Assembly: GCF_000022025.1 (NCBI RefSeq)
Contig: NC_011886.1
Span: forward strand, 3,451,209-3,515,208
Source of the DNA: Pseudarthrobacter chlorophenolicus A6
GTDB lineage: Bacteria > Actinomycetota > Actinomycetes > Actinomycetales > Micrococcaceae
Reading direction: 5' to 3'
DNA: 64,000 nucleotides
The translations under genes were made by a program, and so were the position numbers. Positions 42,276 through 50,455 of the stretch are shown one piece after another. The notes beneath the pieces were generated by a model. The model was not told the DNA's origin. It saw nothing but the letters and a program-made list of their open reading frames with translations, and ran no database searches. Position 1 is the stretch's first letter. The number at the start of each line of letters is the position of its first letter.

Positions 42276-43649
42276 ATGACCCACACCATCCAGCCCAACA
42301 ACCCGGAAGCCACCCCCGCGCCGGATGCCACGGACATTCCCGCAGCCAAGGCACCTGCCGGGGCTCCGGCGTCGTCCGCCCCTGCCGGTTCCGCCGCCGC
42401 TGCCCTGCCTACGGCGTTGCCTGCTGCGCTCAAGCGCCGCATTCCCAAGTACTCGGACCTGGCGCCCCTGATGCAGTTCAAGAAACCCGAGTTCAGCAAG
42501 GAGGCGCGGCTGAAGCGGGCCAGCACCGTCTGGGAACTCCGCGACATCGCCAAGCGCCGCACGCCGCAGGCGCCGTTCGACTACACGGACGGCGCCGCGG
42601 AAGGGGAAATCACCCTGCGCCGGGCCCGCCAGGCCTTCCTGAACATCGAGTTCCGGCCGGGCATCCTGCGGAACGTCTCCAGCATCGACCTCAGCACCGA
42701 CATCCTGGGCAAGCCTTCCCGGCTCCCCGTCGGCATCGCTCCCACCGGCTTCACGCGGATGATGCAGTCCGAGGGCGAGTACGCCGGCTCCCAGGCGGCC
42801 GAGGCCGCCGGCATCCCTTACACGCTTTCCACCATGGGCACGGCGTCCATCGAGGACGTGGCCGCCGCAGCGCCGAACGGCCGCAACTGGTTCCAGCTGT
42901 ACCTGTGGACGGACCGGGACCGTTCGCTGGAACTGATCGAGCGCGCTGCCAAGGCAGGCAACGACACCCTCATGGTCACCGTGGACACCGCCGTGGCCGG
43001 CGCCCGCCTGCGGGACGTCCGCAACGGCATGACCATCCCGCCGGCGCTGACGCTGACGACCGTCCTTGATGCGTCCTACCGGCCGGCCTGGTGGTTCAAC
43101 TTCCTCACGCATGAGCCGCTGACCTTCGCCTCGCTCTCCCGCTACACCGGCACCGTGGCAGACCTCATCAACTCCATGTTTGATCCCACCCTGACGTTCG
43201 AGGACCTGGACTGGCTCAGGGAAACCTGGAAGGGCAAGCTGGTGGTCAAGGGCATCCAGACCGTGGAGGACGCCCGGCGCGTGGTGGACCACGGCGCCGA
43301 CGGCGTGGTCCTTTCCAACCACGGCGGCCGGCAACTTGACCGGGCACCCATCCCCTTCCACCTGCTGCCCGACGTCCGGCAGGCCTTCACCGCGGACAAC
43401 AGGGACGCGGCCATCATGCTGGACACAGGAATCATGAGCGGCGCGGACATCGTGGCGGCGCTGGCCCTTGGCGCCGACTTCACGCTGATCGGCCGCGCCT
43501 ACCTTTACGGCCTGATGGCCGGCGGCCGGGCGGGCGTGGACCGGACCCTCCAGATCCTGGAAAAGGACATGGCCCGCACCATGGCGCTGCTTGGCGTCAG
43601 CAGGATCGCCGACCTGACGCCGGAGCACGTCCGGCTGCTGGCGAAGTAG
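42276..43649 (+). CDS. lldD: FMN-dependent alpha-hydroxy acid dehydrogenase (L-lactate dehydrogenase type)
   Basis: A 457-residue flavoenzyme that oxidises L-lactate or a related 2-hydroxy acid to the keto acid. The family signature SNHGGRQLD carries the catalytic His and substrate Arg, and [20 protein letters not shown] binds the FMN phosphate. The first 55 residues are an Ala/Pro-rich disordered extension not usual in the family. AGGAGG lies 4 bp before the ATG at 42276. L-lactate could come from rhamnose-derived lactaldehyde, so it may complete rhamnose use, but it has no operator of either class nearby. Confidence 0.85.
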   Translation: MTHTIQPNNPEATPAPDATDIPAAKAPAGAPASSAPAGSAAAALPTALPAALKRRIPKYSDLAPLMQFKKPEFSKEARLKRASTVWELRDIAKRRTPQAPFDYTDGAAEGEITLRRARQAFLNIEFRPGILRNVSSIDLSTDILGKPSRLPVGIAPTGFTRMMQSEGEYAGSQAAEAAGIPYTLSTMGTASIEDVAAAAPNGRNWFQLYLWTDRDRSLELIERAAKAGNDTLMVTVDTAVAGARLRDVRNGMTIPPALTLTTVLDASYRPAWWFNFLTHEPLTFASLSRYTGTVADLINSMFDPTLTFEDLDWLRETWKGKLVVKGIQTVEDARRVVDHGADGVVLSNHGGRQLDRAPIPFHLLPDVRQAFTADNRDAAIMLDTGIMSGADIVAALALGADFTLIGRAYLYGLMAGGRAGVDRTLQILEKDMARTMALLGVSRIADLTPEHVRLLAK

Positions 43650-43669
43650 CGTCCGGGCCGGAGCCTTCC

Positions 43670-44362
43670 CTACTTCTTGCGCCCGAACTTCGGCAGGTTG
43701 GGGAGGTTGGCCAGGAGGTCGGCGGCCCGGGTGGCCGCACGCCCCACTGACCTGCCGATCTGCTGCGGAACGCTGTCGTCGCTGAGCGGCGCCGAGGTGC
43801 CGCCCGGGATGACGACGGCGGGACTCAGTTCGGCGCCGTCGCGCACCAGGACGTCAGCGGACACGGAGCCGGCCGGGACTGCTTCAGGCGCCTGCTCGCC
43901 GACACTGGCTGGTCCAGCGGCGGCGGGTTCCTGGGCAGCAGGTTCTGCGCTGGCAGGTTCGGCGGCTGATTCGGCCGCAGCAGATTCAGCGGCGGCGGGT
44001 TCCGGGGCAGCAGTGGTTGCGGCCGGCTTGTCCGCGGCCGGGGCGGCCGGCTTGGTACCGGCTTCGGTGGCGGTGGCGCCTCCAGGCACCGTGGCGAGGG
44101 CGCCGACGTCGAACATTCCAAGCCAACTGGCCACGCCCTCAAGGGGCTTCCGGTTCAGCGCGTAATAGCGCTTTTGGCCCTGCGCGCGCATGCTCACCAG
44201 CTGCGCTTCGCGGAGGACTTTCAGGTGCTTGGAAATGGTGGGCTGGCTTGCTGCCAGCTCCTCCACCAGTTCACCCACGGCTTTGTCCCCGCTGCACAGC
44301 GAAACCAGGATGTCCCGCCGGGTCGATTCCGCAATGACGGCAAATACGTCGTCTGTCACCAT
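43670..44362 (-). CDS. ArsR-family regulator with long Ala/Pro/Glu-rich tail
   Basis: A 230-residue protein. Residues 1-85 form an ArsR winged-helix domain (STRRDILVSLCSGDKAVGEL, SQPTISKHLKVLREAQLV) without the CxC metal site of arsenic sensors. Residues 100-190 are low-complexity Ala/Pro/Glu, and the C-terminus LLANLPNLPKFGRKK is a short basic segment. Typical ArsR proteins are about 100 residues, so the tail is exceptional. The ATG at 44362 lies almost on top of GGGAGG; the following GTG codon is an alternative. It converges with lldD (20-bp gap). Confidence 0.8.
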   Translation of the reverse strand: MVTDDVFAVIAESTRRDILVSLCSGDKAVGELVEELAASQPTISKHLKVLREAQLVSMRAQGQKRYYALNRKPLEGVASWLGMFDVGALATVPGGATATEAGTKPAAPAADKPAATTAAPEPAAAESAAAESAAEPASAEPAAQEPAAAGPASVGEQAPEAVPAGSVSADVLVRDGAELSPAVVIPGGTSAPLSDDSVPQQIGRSVGRAATRAADLLANLPNLPKFGRKK

Positions 44363-44439
44363 GCCTCCCACCCTAACGACATATACGCCGAAAGGCATCA
44401 ACTATTTCGGGGTACGGAGGTAATGGGACGGAGGCCACG

Positions 44440-45651
44440 TCAGTCGAACCAGGGGTCCAGCCCATGGAGCGGAAAAACGGCCTTGCGGGTGGCCATCACG
44501 GTGCGGTCCACGGCATCGTTCGGGTCGAACCCCACCTCCCAGGAACGCCACCACAGCTCAACATCGTCGCCCATCAGCTCCGGCGCGGTGGCACCGTATT
44601 TGGCTTCGACGTAGTCGCGCCACTCCTGCGGCACCGGGGTGCGGAGGGGCACAGGCCGGCCCGCCGCGATGGCCACCAGGTGGCTCCAGGCGCGGGGCAC
44701 TACGTCCACCACGTTGTATCCGCCTCCGCCGGTGGCGATCCACCGTCCGCCGCAGAACTGCGCAGCAAGGTTCCCGACGGCGGACGCGGCCTCACGCTGC
44801 CCGTCCACGCTGAGATTGAGGTGGGTCAGCGGATCCGTACGGTGTGAATCGCAGCCGTGCTGGCTCACGATCACCTCCGGTTCAAACGCGGCCACCACCT
44901 GGGGAACCACAGCATAAAACGCCCGGAGCCAGCCCGCGTCCCCCGTTCCCGAGGGCAGGGCCACGTTTACTGCAGTCCCCTCGGCGTCCGGGCCGCCGAT
45001 TTCGTTGGCGAAGCCAGTACCGGGAAAAAGGGTCATGCCGGACTCGTGCAGCGAGAGAGTCAGCACCCGGGGATCGTTCCAGAAGATGCTTTCCGTTCCA
45101 TCGCCGTGATGGGCATCCACGTCGATGTACGCCACCTTGCGGACGCCGCCGTCGAGAAGCTTCTGCACGGCAAGCGCGGCATCGTTGTAGATGCAGAAGC
45201 CGCTGGCCCTCTCCCGGGCGGCATGGTGCATGCCGCCACCGAAATTGACGGCGTGCACGGCCGAGCCATCCAGGATCCGGGAAGCGGCAAGCAGCGAACC
45301 TCCGGCCAGGCGGGCTGCGGCCTCATGCATGCCGGCGAACGCGGGGTCGTCCTCCGTGCCCAAGCCCCTCGATTCATCAGGGGTGGAAGGATCGGCGCTG
45401 ACCTTCCGCACCGCTGCCACGAAGTCTGCCGAGTGGACTGCTTCGAGTTCGCTGTCCGTTGCCACGCCCGGCGCTTCCACTGCCACATGGTCGAGGCCGA
45501 ACAGCCCCAGGCTTTCCGCCAGGCGGGCGGTGAGCTCCATCCGCGCCGGTGACATGGGGTGCCCGTGGCCAAAGTTGTACGCCGTCATGTCAGCGCCCCA
45601 GGCCACCATCGTTGGCGGCGCGGGCTGGCGGAGGCCGGGCAGGTATGTCAT
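44440..45651 (-). CDS. acuC: Histone-deacetylase-family protein (AcuC-like)
   Basis: A 403-residue zinc-dependent deacetylase-fold protein. The signature residues are visible: HHAARERASGFCIYND, DVDAHHGDGT (metal Asp/His and catalytic His pair) and ATGGGGYNV. AcuC removes acetyl groups from acetyl-CoA synthetase in Bacillus, so a protein or small-molecule deacetylase role is likely. The ATG at 45651 was taken; a TTG one codon upstream is possible and the ribosome site is weak. It is divergent from trkH. Confidence 0.87.
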   Translation of the reverse strand: MTYLPGLRQPAPPTMVAWGADMTAYNFGHGHPMSPARMELTARLAESLGLFGLDHVAVEAPGVATDSELEAVHSADFVAAVRKVSADPSTPDESRGLGTEDDPAFAGMHEAAARLAGGSLLAASRILDGSAVHAVNFGGGMHHAARERASGFCIYNDAALAVQKLLDGGVRKVAYIDVDAHHGDGTESIFWNDPRVLTLSLHESGMTLFPGTGFANEIGGPDAEGTAVNVALPSGTGDAGWLRAFYAVVPQVVAAFEPEVIVSQHGCDSHRTDPLTHLNLSVDGQREAASAVGNLAAQFCGGRWIATGGGGYNVVDVVPRAWSHLVAIAAGRPVPLRTPVPQEWRDYVEAKYGATAPELMGDDVELWWRSWEVGFDPNDAVDRTVMATRKAVFPLHGLDPWFD

Positions 45652-45755
45652 CAATCACAGGCTACCTGAGCACAGCACCCTGCCGGCCCGGCCATGACGC
45701 GGCCTTTAGTGGTTTACTACTGGGGGAAGCAGATTCGACCGAGGAAAAGCCACAC

Positions 45756-47189
45756 ATGACGCAAAGCCAGTCGAGGCCCCGGACCCCGGCCAGCTGGCAC
45801 CCCCCAGCGCAGGAGCGGGAGGGCCTCTGGATCTTTACCCGGTTGCGCGACTTCATCGACGACATCGCCAACACCTCCCCCGCCCGGCTCGCGCTCAGCG
45901 CATTCGCCGGGGTGTGCCTGGTGTTCACTTTCCTGCTGTCCCTTCCGGTGTCTTCTGCCTCCGGCACGGCCACGCCCATACACCAGGCCCTGTTCACCGC
46001 GGTCTCGGCGGTCTGTGTCACCGGGCTGACCGTGGTGTCCACCGCTGTCCACTGGTCCTTCTTCGGACAGCTGGTCATCCTGGTGGGCATCTTCATCGGC
46101 GGCCTGGGCACCCTCACCCTGGCCTCGCTCCTGGCGCTCATGGTCAGCAAGCGGCTAGGCGTGCGCGGCAAGATCATCGCCGCGGAGTCCATGAACAACG
46201 CCGGGCGCCTGGGCGAGGTGGGAACGCTGCTCCGCATCGTCATCACCACGTCGGTGGTCATCGAAGGCATCCTGGCCCTGACCCTGATCCCCCGTTTCCT
46301 CACCCTCGGCGAGCCCTTCTGGCAGTCCGTCTGGCACGGCATCTTCTATTCCATTTCAGCGTTCAACAACGCCGGCTTCACCCCGCACTCGGACGGCATC
46401 GTGCCCTACGAGACGGACTTGTGGATCCTGATTCCACTCATGGTGGGCGTCTTCCTGGGCAGCCTCGGCTTCCCGGTGGTGATGGTCCTGCAGCAGAACG
46501 GGCTGAACTGGAAGAAATGGAACCTGCACACCAAGCTCACCATCCAGGTCTCCTTCATCCTCCTGGCCGCCGGGGCGTTCCTCTGGGCGCTGATGGAGTG
46601 GGACAACGCCCGCACCATCGGGCCCATGGGCTTCGGTGACAAAATCACCCATTCCCTTTTCGCCTCCGTCATGACCCGATCGGGCGGATTCAACCTTGTG
46701 GACCAGAACCACATGGAATCCACCACCAAGCTGCTCACGGACGCGCTGATGTTCGCCGGCGGCGGCTCGGCATCGACGGCGGGCGGCATCAAGGTGACCA
46801 CCATCGCCGTCATGTTCCTGGCCATCATTGCCGAGGCGCGCGGTGACGCTGACGTGAAGGTGTACGGCCGGACCATTCCGCAGGGCACCATGCGGGTGGC
46901 CATCTCCGTGATCGTTGCGGGCGCCACACTGGTTTCCGTCTCCGCTTTCCTGCTCCTGCAGATCAGCGGCGCGTCCCTGGACCGGGTACTGTTTGAGACG
47001 ATTTCGGCCTTCGCCACCGTTGGCCTGAGCACCGGGCTCAGCGCCGAAGTGGCACCCGAGGGTGTCTACGTCCTCACCGCGCTCATGTTCGCCGGCCGCG
47101 TAGGCACCGTGACCCTTGCCGCTGCCCTGGCCCTGCGCCAGCGCAGCCAGCTGTACCACTACCCCGAAGAGAGGCCCATCATTGGCTAG
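45756..47189 (+). CDS. trkH: Trk/Ktr potassium uptake membrane subunit
   Basis: A 477-residue channel-like transporter with repeated membrane-pore-membrane units. Pore loops with the K+ filter glycines appear at VCVTGLTVVST, FNNAGFTPHSD, MTRSGGFNLVD and FATVGLSTGLS. The length fits the KtrB/TrkH family. GAGGAAAAG lies 8 bp before the ATG at 45756. Its stop lies inside the trkA start region, so the pore and regulatory subunits are translationally coupled. The 104-bp divergent gap to acuC shows no obvious operator. Confidence 0.93.
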   Translation: MTQSQSRPRTPASWHPPAQEREGLWIFTRLRDFIDDIANTSPARLALSAFAGVCLVFTFLLSLPVSSASGTATPIHQALFTAVSAVCVTGLTVVSTAVHWSFFGQLVILVGIFIGGLGTLTLASLLALMVSKRLGVRGKIIAAESMNNAGRLGEVGTLLRIVITTSVVIEGILALTLIPRFLTLGEPFWQSVWHGIFYSISAFNNAGFTPHSDGIVPYETDLWILIPLMVGVFLGSLGFPVVMVLQQNGLNWKKWNLHTKLTIQVSFILLAAGAFLWALMEWDNARTIGPMGFGDKITHSLFASVMTRSGGFNLVDQNHMESTTKLLTDALMFAGGGSASTAGGIKVTTIAVMFLAIIAEARGDADVKVYGRTIPQGTMRVAISVIVAGATLVSVSAFLLLQISGASLDRVLFETISAFATVGLSTGLSAEVAPEGVYVLTALMFAGRVGTVTLAAALALRQRSQLYHYPEERPIIG

Positions 47190-47868
47190 TTCGTCAGAAG
47201 CTTCCCGGCGCCCCGCCCACAACGCGCCGGTGCTGGTCATCGGACTGGGCCGCTTCGGCTCGTCCACGGCCGAGCAACTGGTCAAGCAGGGCCGCGAAGT
47301 CCTGGCCATCGAGCGCGACCGGAGCCTGGTGCAGAAGTGGGCCCCGCTGCTGACCCATGTGGTGGAAGCGGACGCCACCAACATCGACGCCCTGCGCCAG
47401 CTGGGTGCACAGGAGTTCAGCTCGGCAGTGGTGGGCGTGGGCACCTCCATCGAGTCCTCGGTGCTGATCACCGTGAACCTGGTGGACCTTGGCATCGAGC
47501 ACCTGTGGGTGAAGGCCATTACGCCGTCCCACGGCAAGATCCTGACCCGGATCGGCGCCAACCACGTGATCTATCCGGAAGCGGACGCCGGCGTCCGGGC
47601 AGCGCACCTGGTGTCCGGACGCATGCTCGACTTCATTGAATTCGACGACGACTTCGCCATCGTCAAGATGTACCCCCCGCGCGAAACGGTGGGCTTCACG
47701 CTGGACGAGTCGAAGGTCCGCTCAAAGTACGGCGTGACGATTGTCGGGGTGAAGTCCCCGGGCGAGGACTTCACCTACGCCCGCCCGGAGACCAAGGTTT
47801 CCTCCCGCGACATGCTGATCGTCTCAGGCCACGTGGACCTGCTGGAGCGGTTCGCCGCCCGCCCCTAG
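47182..47868 (+). CDS. trkA: Trk/Ktr potassium uptake regulatory subunit (RCK domains)
   Basis: A 228-residue cytoplasmic gating protein with an RCK_N Rossmann domain (VLVIGLGRFGSSTAEQLVKQ at residues 17-36, nucleotide-binding GxGxxG) and an RCK_C domain from about residue 145. The TTG at 47182 overlaps the trkH stop by 8 bp and has GAGAGG upstream, so it was chosen over upstream in-frame ATG codons inside trkH. The stop codon abuts the 44-bp palindrome that follows. Confidence 0.9.
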   Translation: MASSSEASRRPAHNAPVLVIGLGRFGSSTAEQLVKQGREVLAIERDRSLVQKWAPLLTHVVEADATNIDALRQLGAQEFSSAVVGVGTSIESSVLITVNLVDLGIEHLWVKAITPSHGKILTRIGANHVIYPEADAGVRAAHLVSGRMLDFIEFDDDFAIVKMYPPRETVGFTLDESKVRSKYGVTIVGVKSPGEDFTYARPETKVSSRDMLIVSGHVDLLERFAARP

Positions 47869-47911
47869 GTTTCGACAGGCTCAACCACCGGTGGTTGAGC
47901 CTGTCGAAACC
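47868..47911. repeat. 44-bp perfect palindrome, REP-like intergenic repeat / bidirectional terminator
   Basis: GGTTTCGACAGGCTCAACCA followed by CC (47868-47889) is the exact reverse complement of 47890-47911. It fills the gap between trkA and the convergent proC gene, sharing a base with the trkA stop codon. The core GTTTCGACAGGCTCAACC is a form I recall as a dispersed repeat in Arthrobacter genomes. It could act as a terminator in both directions. Confidence 0.8.
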
Positions 47912-47912
47912 C

Positions 47913-48746
47913 TTAGCCGAGCTGCTTGGTGATTTCCGCTGCCCGGTCCGCTGCTGCCCGCGCGCCGGCGGCGATGATGGACGGAATGCCCTGCTCATCG
48001 AAAGTGGCAATGGCGCGTTCGGTGGTGCCGTTGGGGCTGGTCACTGACTTACGCAGTGCCGACGGATCCGCGCCGGGCTCTGCCAGCATGAAGCCGGCGC
48101 CTGCCACGGTCTCCCGGGCCAGCAGCACGGCAAGTTCGCGGTCCAGGCCCAGTTCCTCCCCCGCCGAGGCCATGGCCTCGGCCAGGTAAAACGCGTAGGC
48201 GGGTCCGGAGCCGCTGATGGCCGAGAGCGCGTCCACCTGCTCCTCGGGCACTTCGACGACGGTTCCCGCACCCTGGAAGAGGTCCTTCACCTGCTGGAGC
48301 TGGCCGGGTGTGCAGTTGGTGCCGGGCGAGACGGAGATGACGCCGCGGCCCAGTTTCGCCGGGGTGTTGGGCATGGTCCGGATGACCGGCTGCCCCGCCG
48401 GGAGGGCGGCTTCAAGCTGGGCGATGGAAACGGCGGCGGCAACGCTGACCACGATCGTGTCCGGGGTGAGCGCGGGGCTGATCTCCCGGGCCAGGTCCGC
48501 GATGCCCACCGGCTTGACGCCAAGGATCACGACGGCGGACCCCTTCGCGGCCTGCCGGTTATTGTCCGGTTCCTCCTCGCCGGCGATCGCGGTGATGCCG
48601 TGATACCGCTCGGCCAGTTCAGCGGCGCGCTCGGCCCGGCGGACTGTCGCCACGATGTCCGCCGGGTTGGTGCCGGCTTCCACCAGGCCGCCGAGGATGG
48701 CTTCGTTCATGGACCCACAGCCAAGGAATGCGATTCGGTTGCTCAT
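47913..48746 (-). CDS. proC: Pyrroline-5-carboxylate reductase
   Basis: A 277-residue enzyme for the last step of proline synthesis. The NAD(P)-binding start is MSNRIAFLGCGSMNEAILGG, and the C-terminal signature region includes SGSGPAYAFYLAEAM and SVTSPNGTTERAI. The ATG at 48746 has GGAG upstream. It ends 1 bp after the palindromic repeat and is monocistronic in appearance; the 236-bp gap to the Ppx gene upstream holds a large hairpin. Confidence 0.94.
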   Translation of the reverse strand: MSNRIAFLGCGSMNEAILGGLVEAGTNPADIVATVRRAERAAELAERYHGITAIAGEEEPDNNRQAAKGSAVVILGVKPVGIADLAREISPALTPDTIVVSVAAAVSIAQLEAALPAGQPVIRTMPNTPAKLGRGVISVSPGTNCTPGQLQQVKDLFQGAGTVVEVPEEQVDALSAISGSGPAYAFYLAEAMASAGEELGLDRELAVLLARETVAGAGFMLAEPGADPSALRKSVTSPNGTTERAIATFDEQGIPSIIAAGARAAADRAAEITKQLG

Positions 48747-48885
48747 GGCTCCATCATTGCAGGCCGCCCCCATTCACAGGCAACTCCCATGTTCAGCGCA
48801 GGGAGCGCACAACTTGGGGTCCTAACGTAATTATTACCTCATTGAGGGTGCGAGTGATGCGGCAGGCATGGGGATGCCTGCCAGG

Positions 48886-48938
48886 GCACCGGCGGTGGCA
48901 ACAGGTTTTCCCCCATTTTCCTGTTGCCACCCCGGTGC
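48886..48938 (-). terminator. Long hairpin between the Ppx/GppA and proC genes
   Basis: GCACCGGcGGTGGCAACAGG (48886-48905) pairs with CCTGTTGCCACCCCGGTGC (48920-48938) with one bulged base and a 14-nt loop. It lies 45 bp after the Ppx stop (48983) on the minus strand and probably ends that transcript. There is no clear T-run. The 236-bp interval 48747-48982 has no gene. Confidence 0.5.
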
Positions 48939-48982
48939 TTCCGCTTTTAATCGGCGCTTTAGAAGCTGGGCTAACCGGCCAC

Positions 48983-49972
48983 TTAGAACGTGGGCTGCAC
49001 GGCCGGCGGCGCTGCAATGTGCGGCGCGGGTTCCAGCGGCCCGTCGAACACCAGCTGGTCCAGCCGGCGCAGGATGAGGCCTTCGCGCAGGGCCCACGGG
49101 CAGATCCGGAGCTTCTTGAACTTGAACAGCTCCAGGGCGGCCTCCGCCACCAGCGCACCGGCCAGGAGCTGGTGTGCGCGTGCCTCGGAGACGCCGGGAA
49201 GATGCAGCCGGTCCTCGGCCTTCATGGCAGATATACGCTGCGCCCAGACACCCAGGTCCGTGGCGTTCAGTTCCCGTTTGACGTAGGGGCCGGCCGCGCT
49301 GGGGGCCGCCCCGGCGATGCGGGCCAGTGAGCGGAAAGTCTTCGACGTTCCGGCCACCAGGTTGGCCCTGCCCAGGCCGTCGAACTCGCGGACGGCAGGC
49401 TTCAGTGTCGACCGGATGTACCGCCGCAGTTCCTTGACGCTCCTGGCCGAGGGCGGGTCCTCGGCCAGCCAGTCCCGTGTGAGCCTGCTGGCTCCCAGCG
49501 GCACCGACGTTGCGACCTCGGGAAGCTCATCCTGGCCGAAAGCCATTTCGAACGAGCCGCCGCCGATGTCCAGGTTCAGGATGGGACCGGCGCCCCAGCC
49601 GTGCCAGCGCCTGACGGCAAAGAACGTCATGGACGCCTCTTCGCTGCCAGTCAGTTCCTGCAGCGTCACGGTGGTCTCGTGCTTGACGCGCGCCAGGACC
49701 TCGGGGCCATTGGTGGCCTCGCGGATGGCCGACGTACAAAAGGCCAGGAGGTCCTCGGCCTTGTGGCGGGCAGCGAACTCCCAGGCTTCCAGGACGAACT
49801 CGGTGAGCTCGTGCTGGCCCTCGTCGCTGATGCTGCCGTCCGGTTCCAGGTACTGCACCAGGGATAGCGGCCGTTTATGTGAGGCGAACGGCAGCGGCCG
49901 CGCGCCGGGGTGGGCATCCACCAGCAGGAGGTGGACAGTGTTGGACCCGATATCGAGGACGCCTAGCCGCAT
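48983..49972 (-). CDS. Ppx/GppA family exopolyphosphatase / pppGpp phosphatase
   Basis: A 329-residue member of the actin-like ATPase superfamily. The phosphate-1 motif is VLDIGSNTVHLLLVDA and the second motif is NLDIGGGSFEMAFG. The length of about 320 residues, lacking a C-terminal HD domain, fits the short actinobacterial Ppx type. It hydrolyses polyphosphate or the guanosine pentaphosphate alarmone; the sequence does not say which. It follows the SseB-like gene by 7 bp. Confidence 0.9.
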   Translation of the reverse strand: MRLGVLDIGSNTVHLLLVDAHPGARPLPFASHKRPLSLVQYLEPDGSISDEGQHELTEFVLEAWEFAARHKAEDLLAFCTSAIREATNGPEVLARVKHETTVTLQELTGSEEASMTFFAVRRWHGWGAGPILNLDIGGGSFEMAFGQDELPEVATSVPLGASRLTRDWLAEDPPSARSVKELRRYIRSTLKPAVREFDGLGRANLVAGTSKTFRSLARIAGAAPSAAGPYVKRELNATDLGVWAQRISAMKAEDRLHLPGVSEARAHQLLAGALVAEAALELFKFKKLRICPWALREGLILRRLDQLVFDGPLEPAPHIAAPPAVQPTF

Positions 49973-49979
49973 GGTGACA

Positions 49980-50399
49980 TTATTGCTCGTCAGCGCGCTT
50001 GAAGTCGCGCTTGATGTTTGCCACGCCTTCCGGGTTGATCTCGAATCCGTAGGCTGCGCCGGGGTTGATCACCAGGCCCAGTTCCTCGCCGATGTTGGCA
50101 ATGATGGCCGCGCCCTGGGTTCCCAGGACGTTGGGCGCTGCTTCCAGGTACTGCTGGTCCACGCGGGTGGGGTGTGAGAAGACGGCCAGGACGGGGGCGC
50201 CCTCGGAGTTGGCCAGGACCAGGGGCTCCACCTGGGAGTCCTCGCCCTCGATGCCGTCGGAGCTGATGATGTAGACCTCGCTGTTCAGGAACGACAGGAT
50301 GACGTCCACTGGGTTCGCGTCGGGCTCATTGCCCGTGGCGAGCTTCTCTTCGAGGTCGTTGAGCGGCGCGGGATCGGCGATTCCAGTCTGTTCAGTCAT
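49980..50399 (-). CDS. SseB family protein
   Basis: A 139-residue soluble protein. The core (residues 30-125) matches the SseB N-terminal domain family, with EVYIISSDG, VLAVFSHPTRV and a late ELGLVINPGAAYGFEI. The molecular role is not known. It is 7 bp upstream of the Ppx/GppA gene and downstream of topA, from which it is separated by a strong terminator, so it probably has its own promoter near 50,400-50,420. Confidence 0.8.
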   Translation of the reverse strand: MTEQTGIADPAPLNDLEEKLATGNEPDANPVDVILSFLNSEVYIISSDGIEGEDSQVEPLVLANSEGAPVLAVFSHPTRVDQQYLEAAPNVLGTQGAAIIANIGEELGLVINPGAAYGFEINPEGVANIKRDFKRADEQ

Positions 50400-50421
50400 A
50401 CACCTAGCCGATCACGATAAA

Positions 50422-50447
50422 GGGGCCGGCGCAAACGCGCCGGCCCC
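50422..50447 (-). terminator. Terminator after topA
   Basis: GGGGCCGGCGC (50422-50432) pairs with GCGCCGGCCCC (50437-50447) across a 4-nt loop. On the minus strand it follows the topA stop (50456) by 8 bp and is followed by TTTATCG. Confidence 0.75.
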
Positions 50448-50455
50448 CCCCGCTG

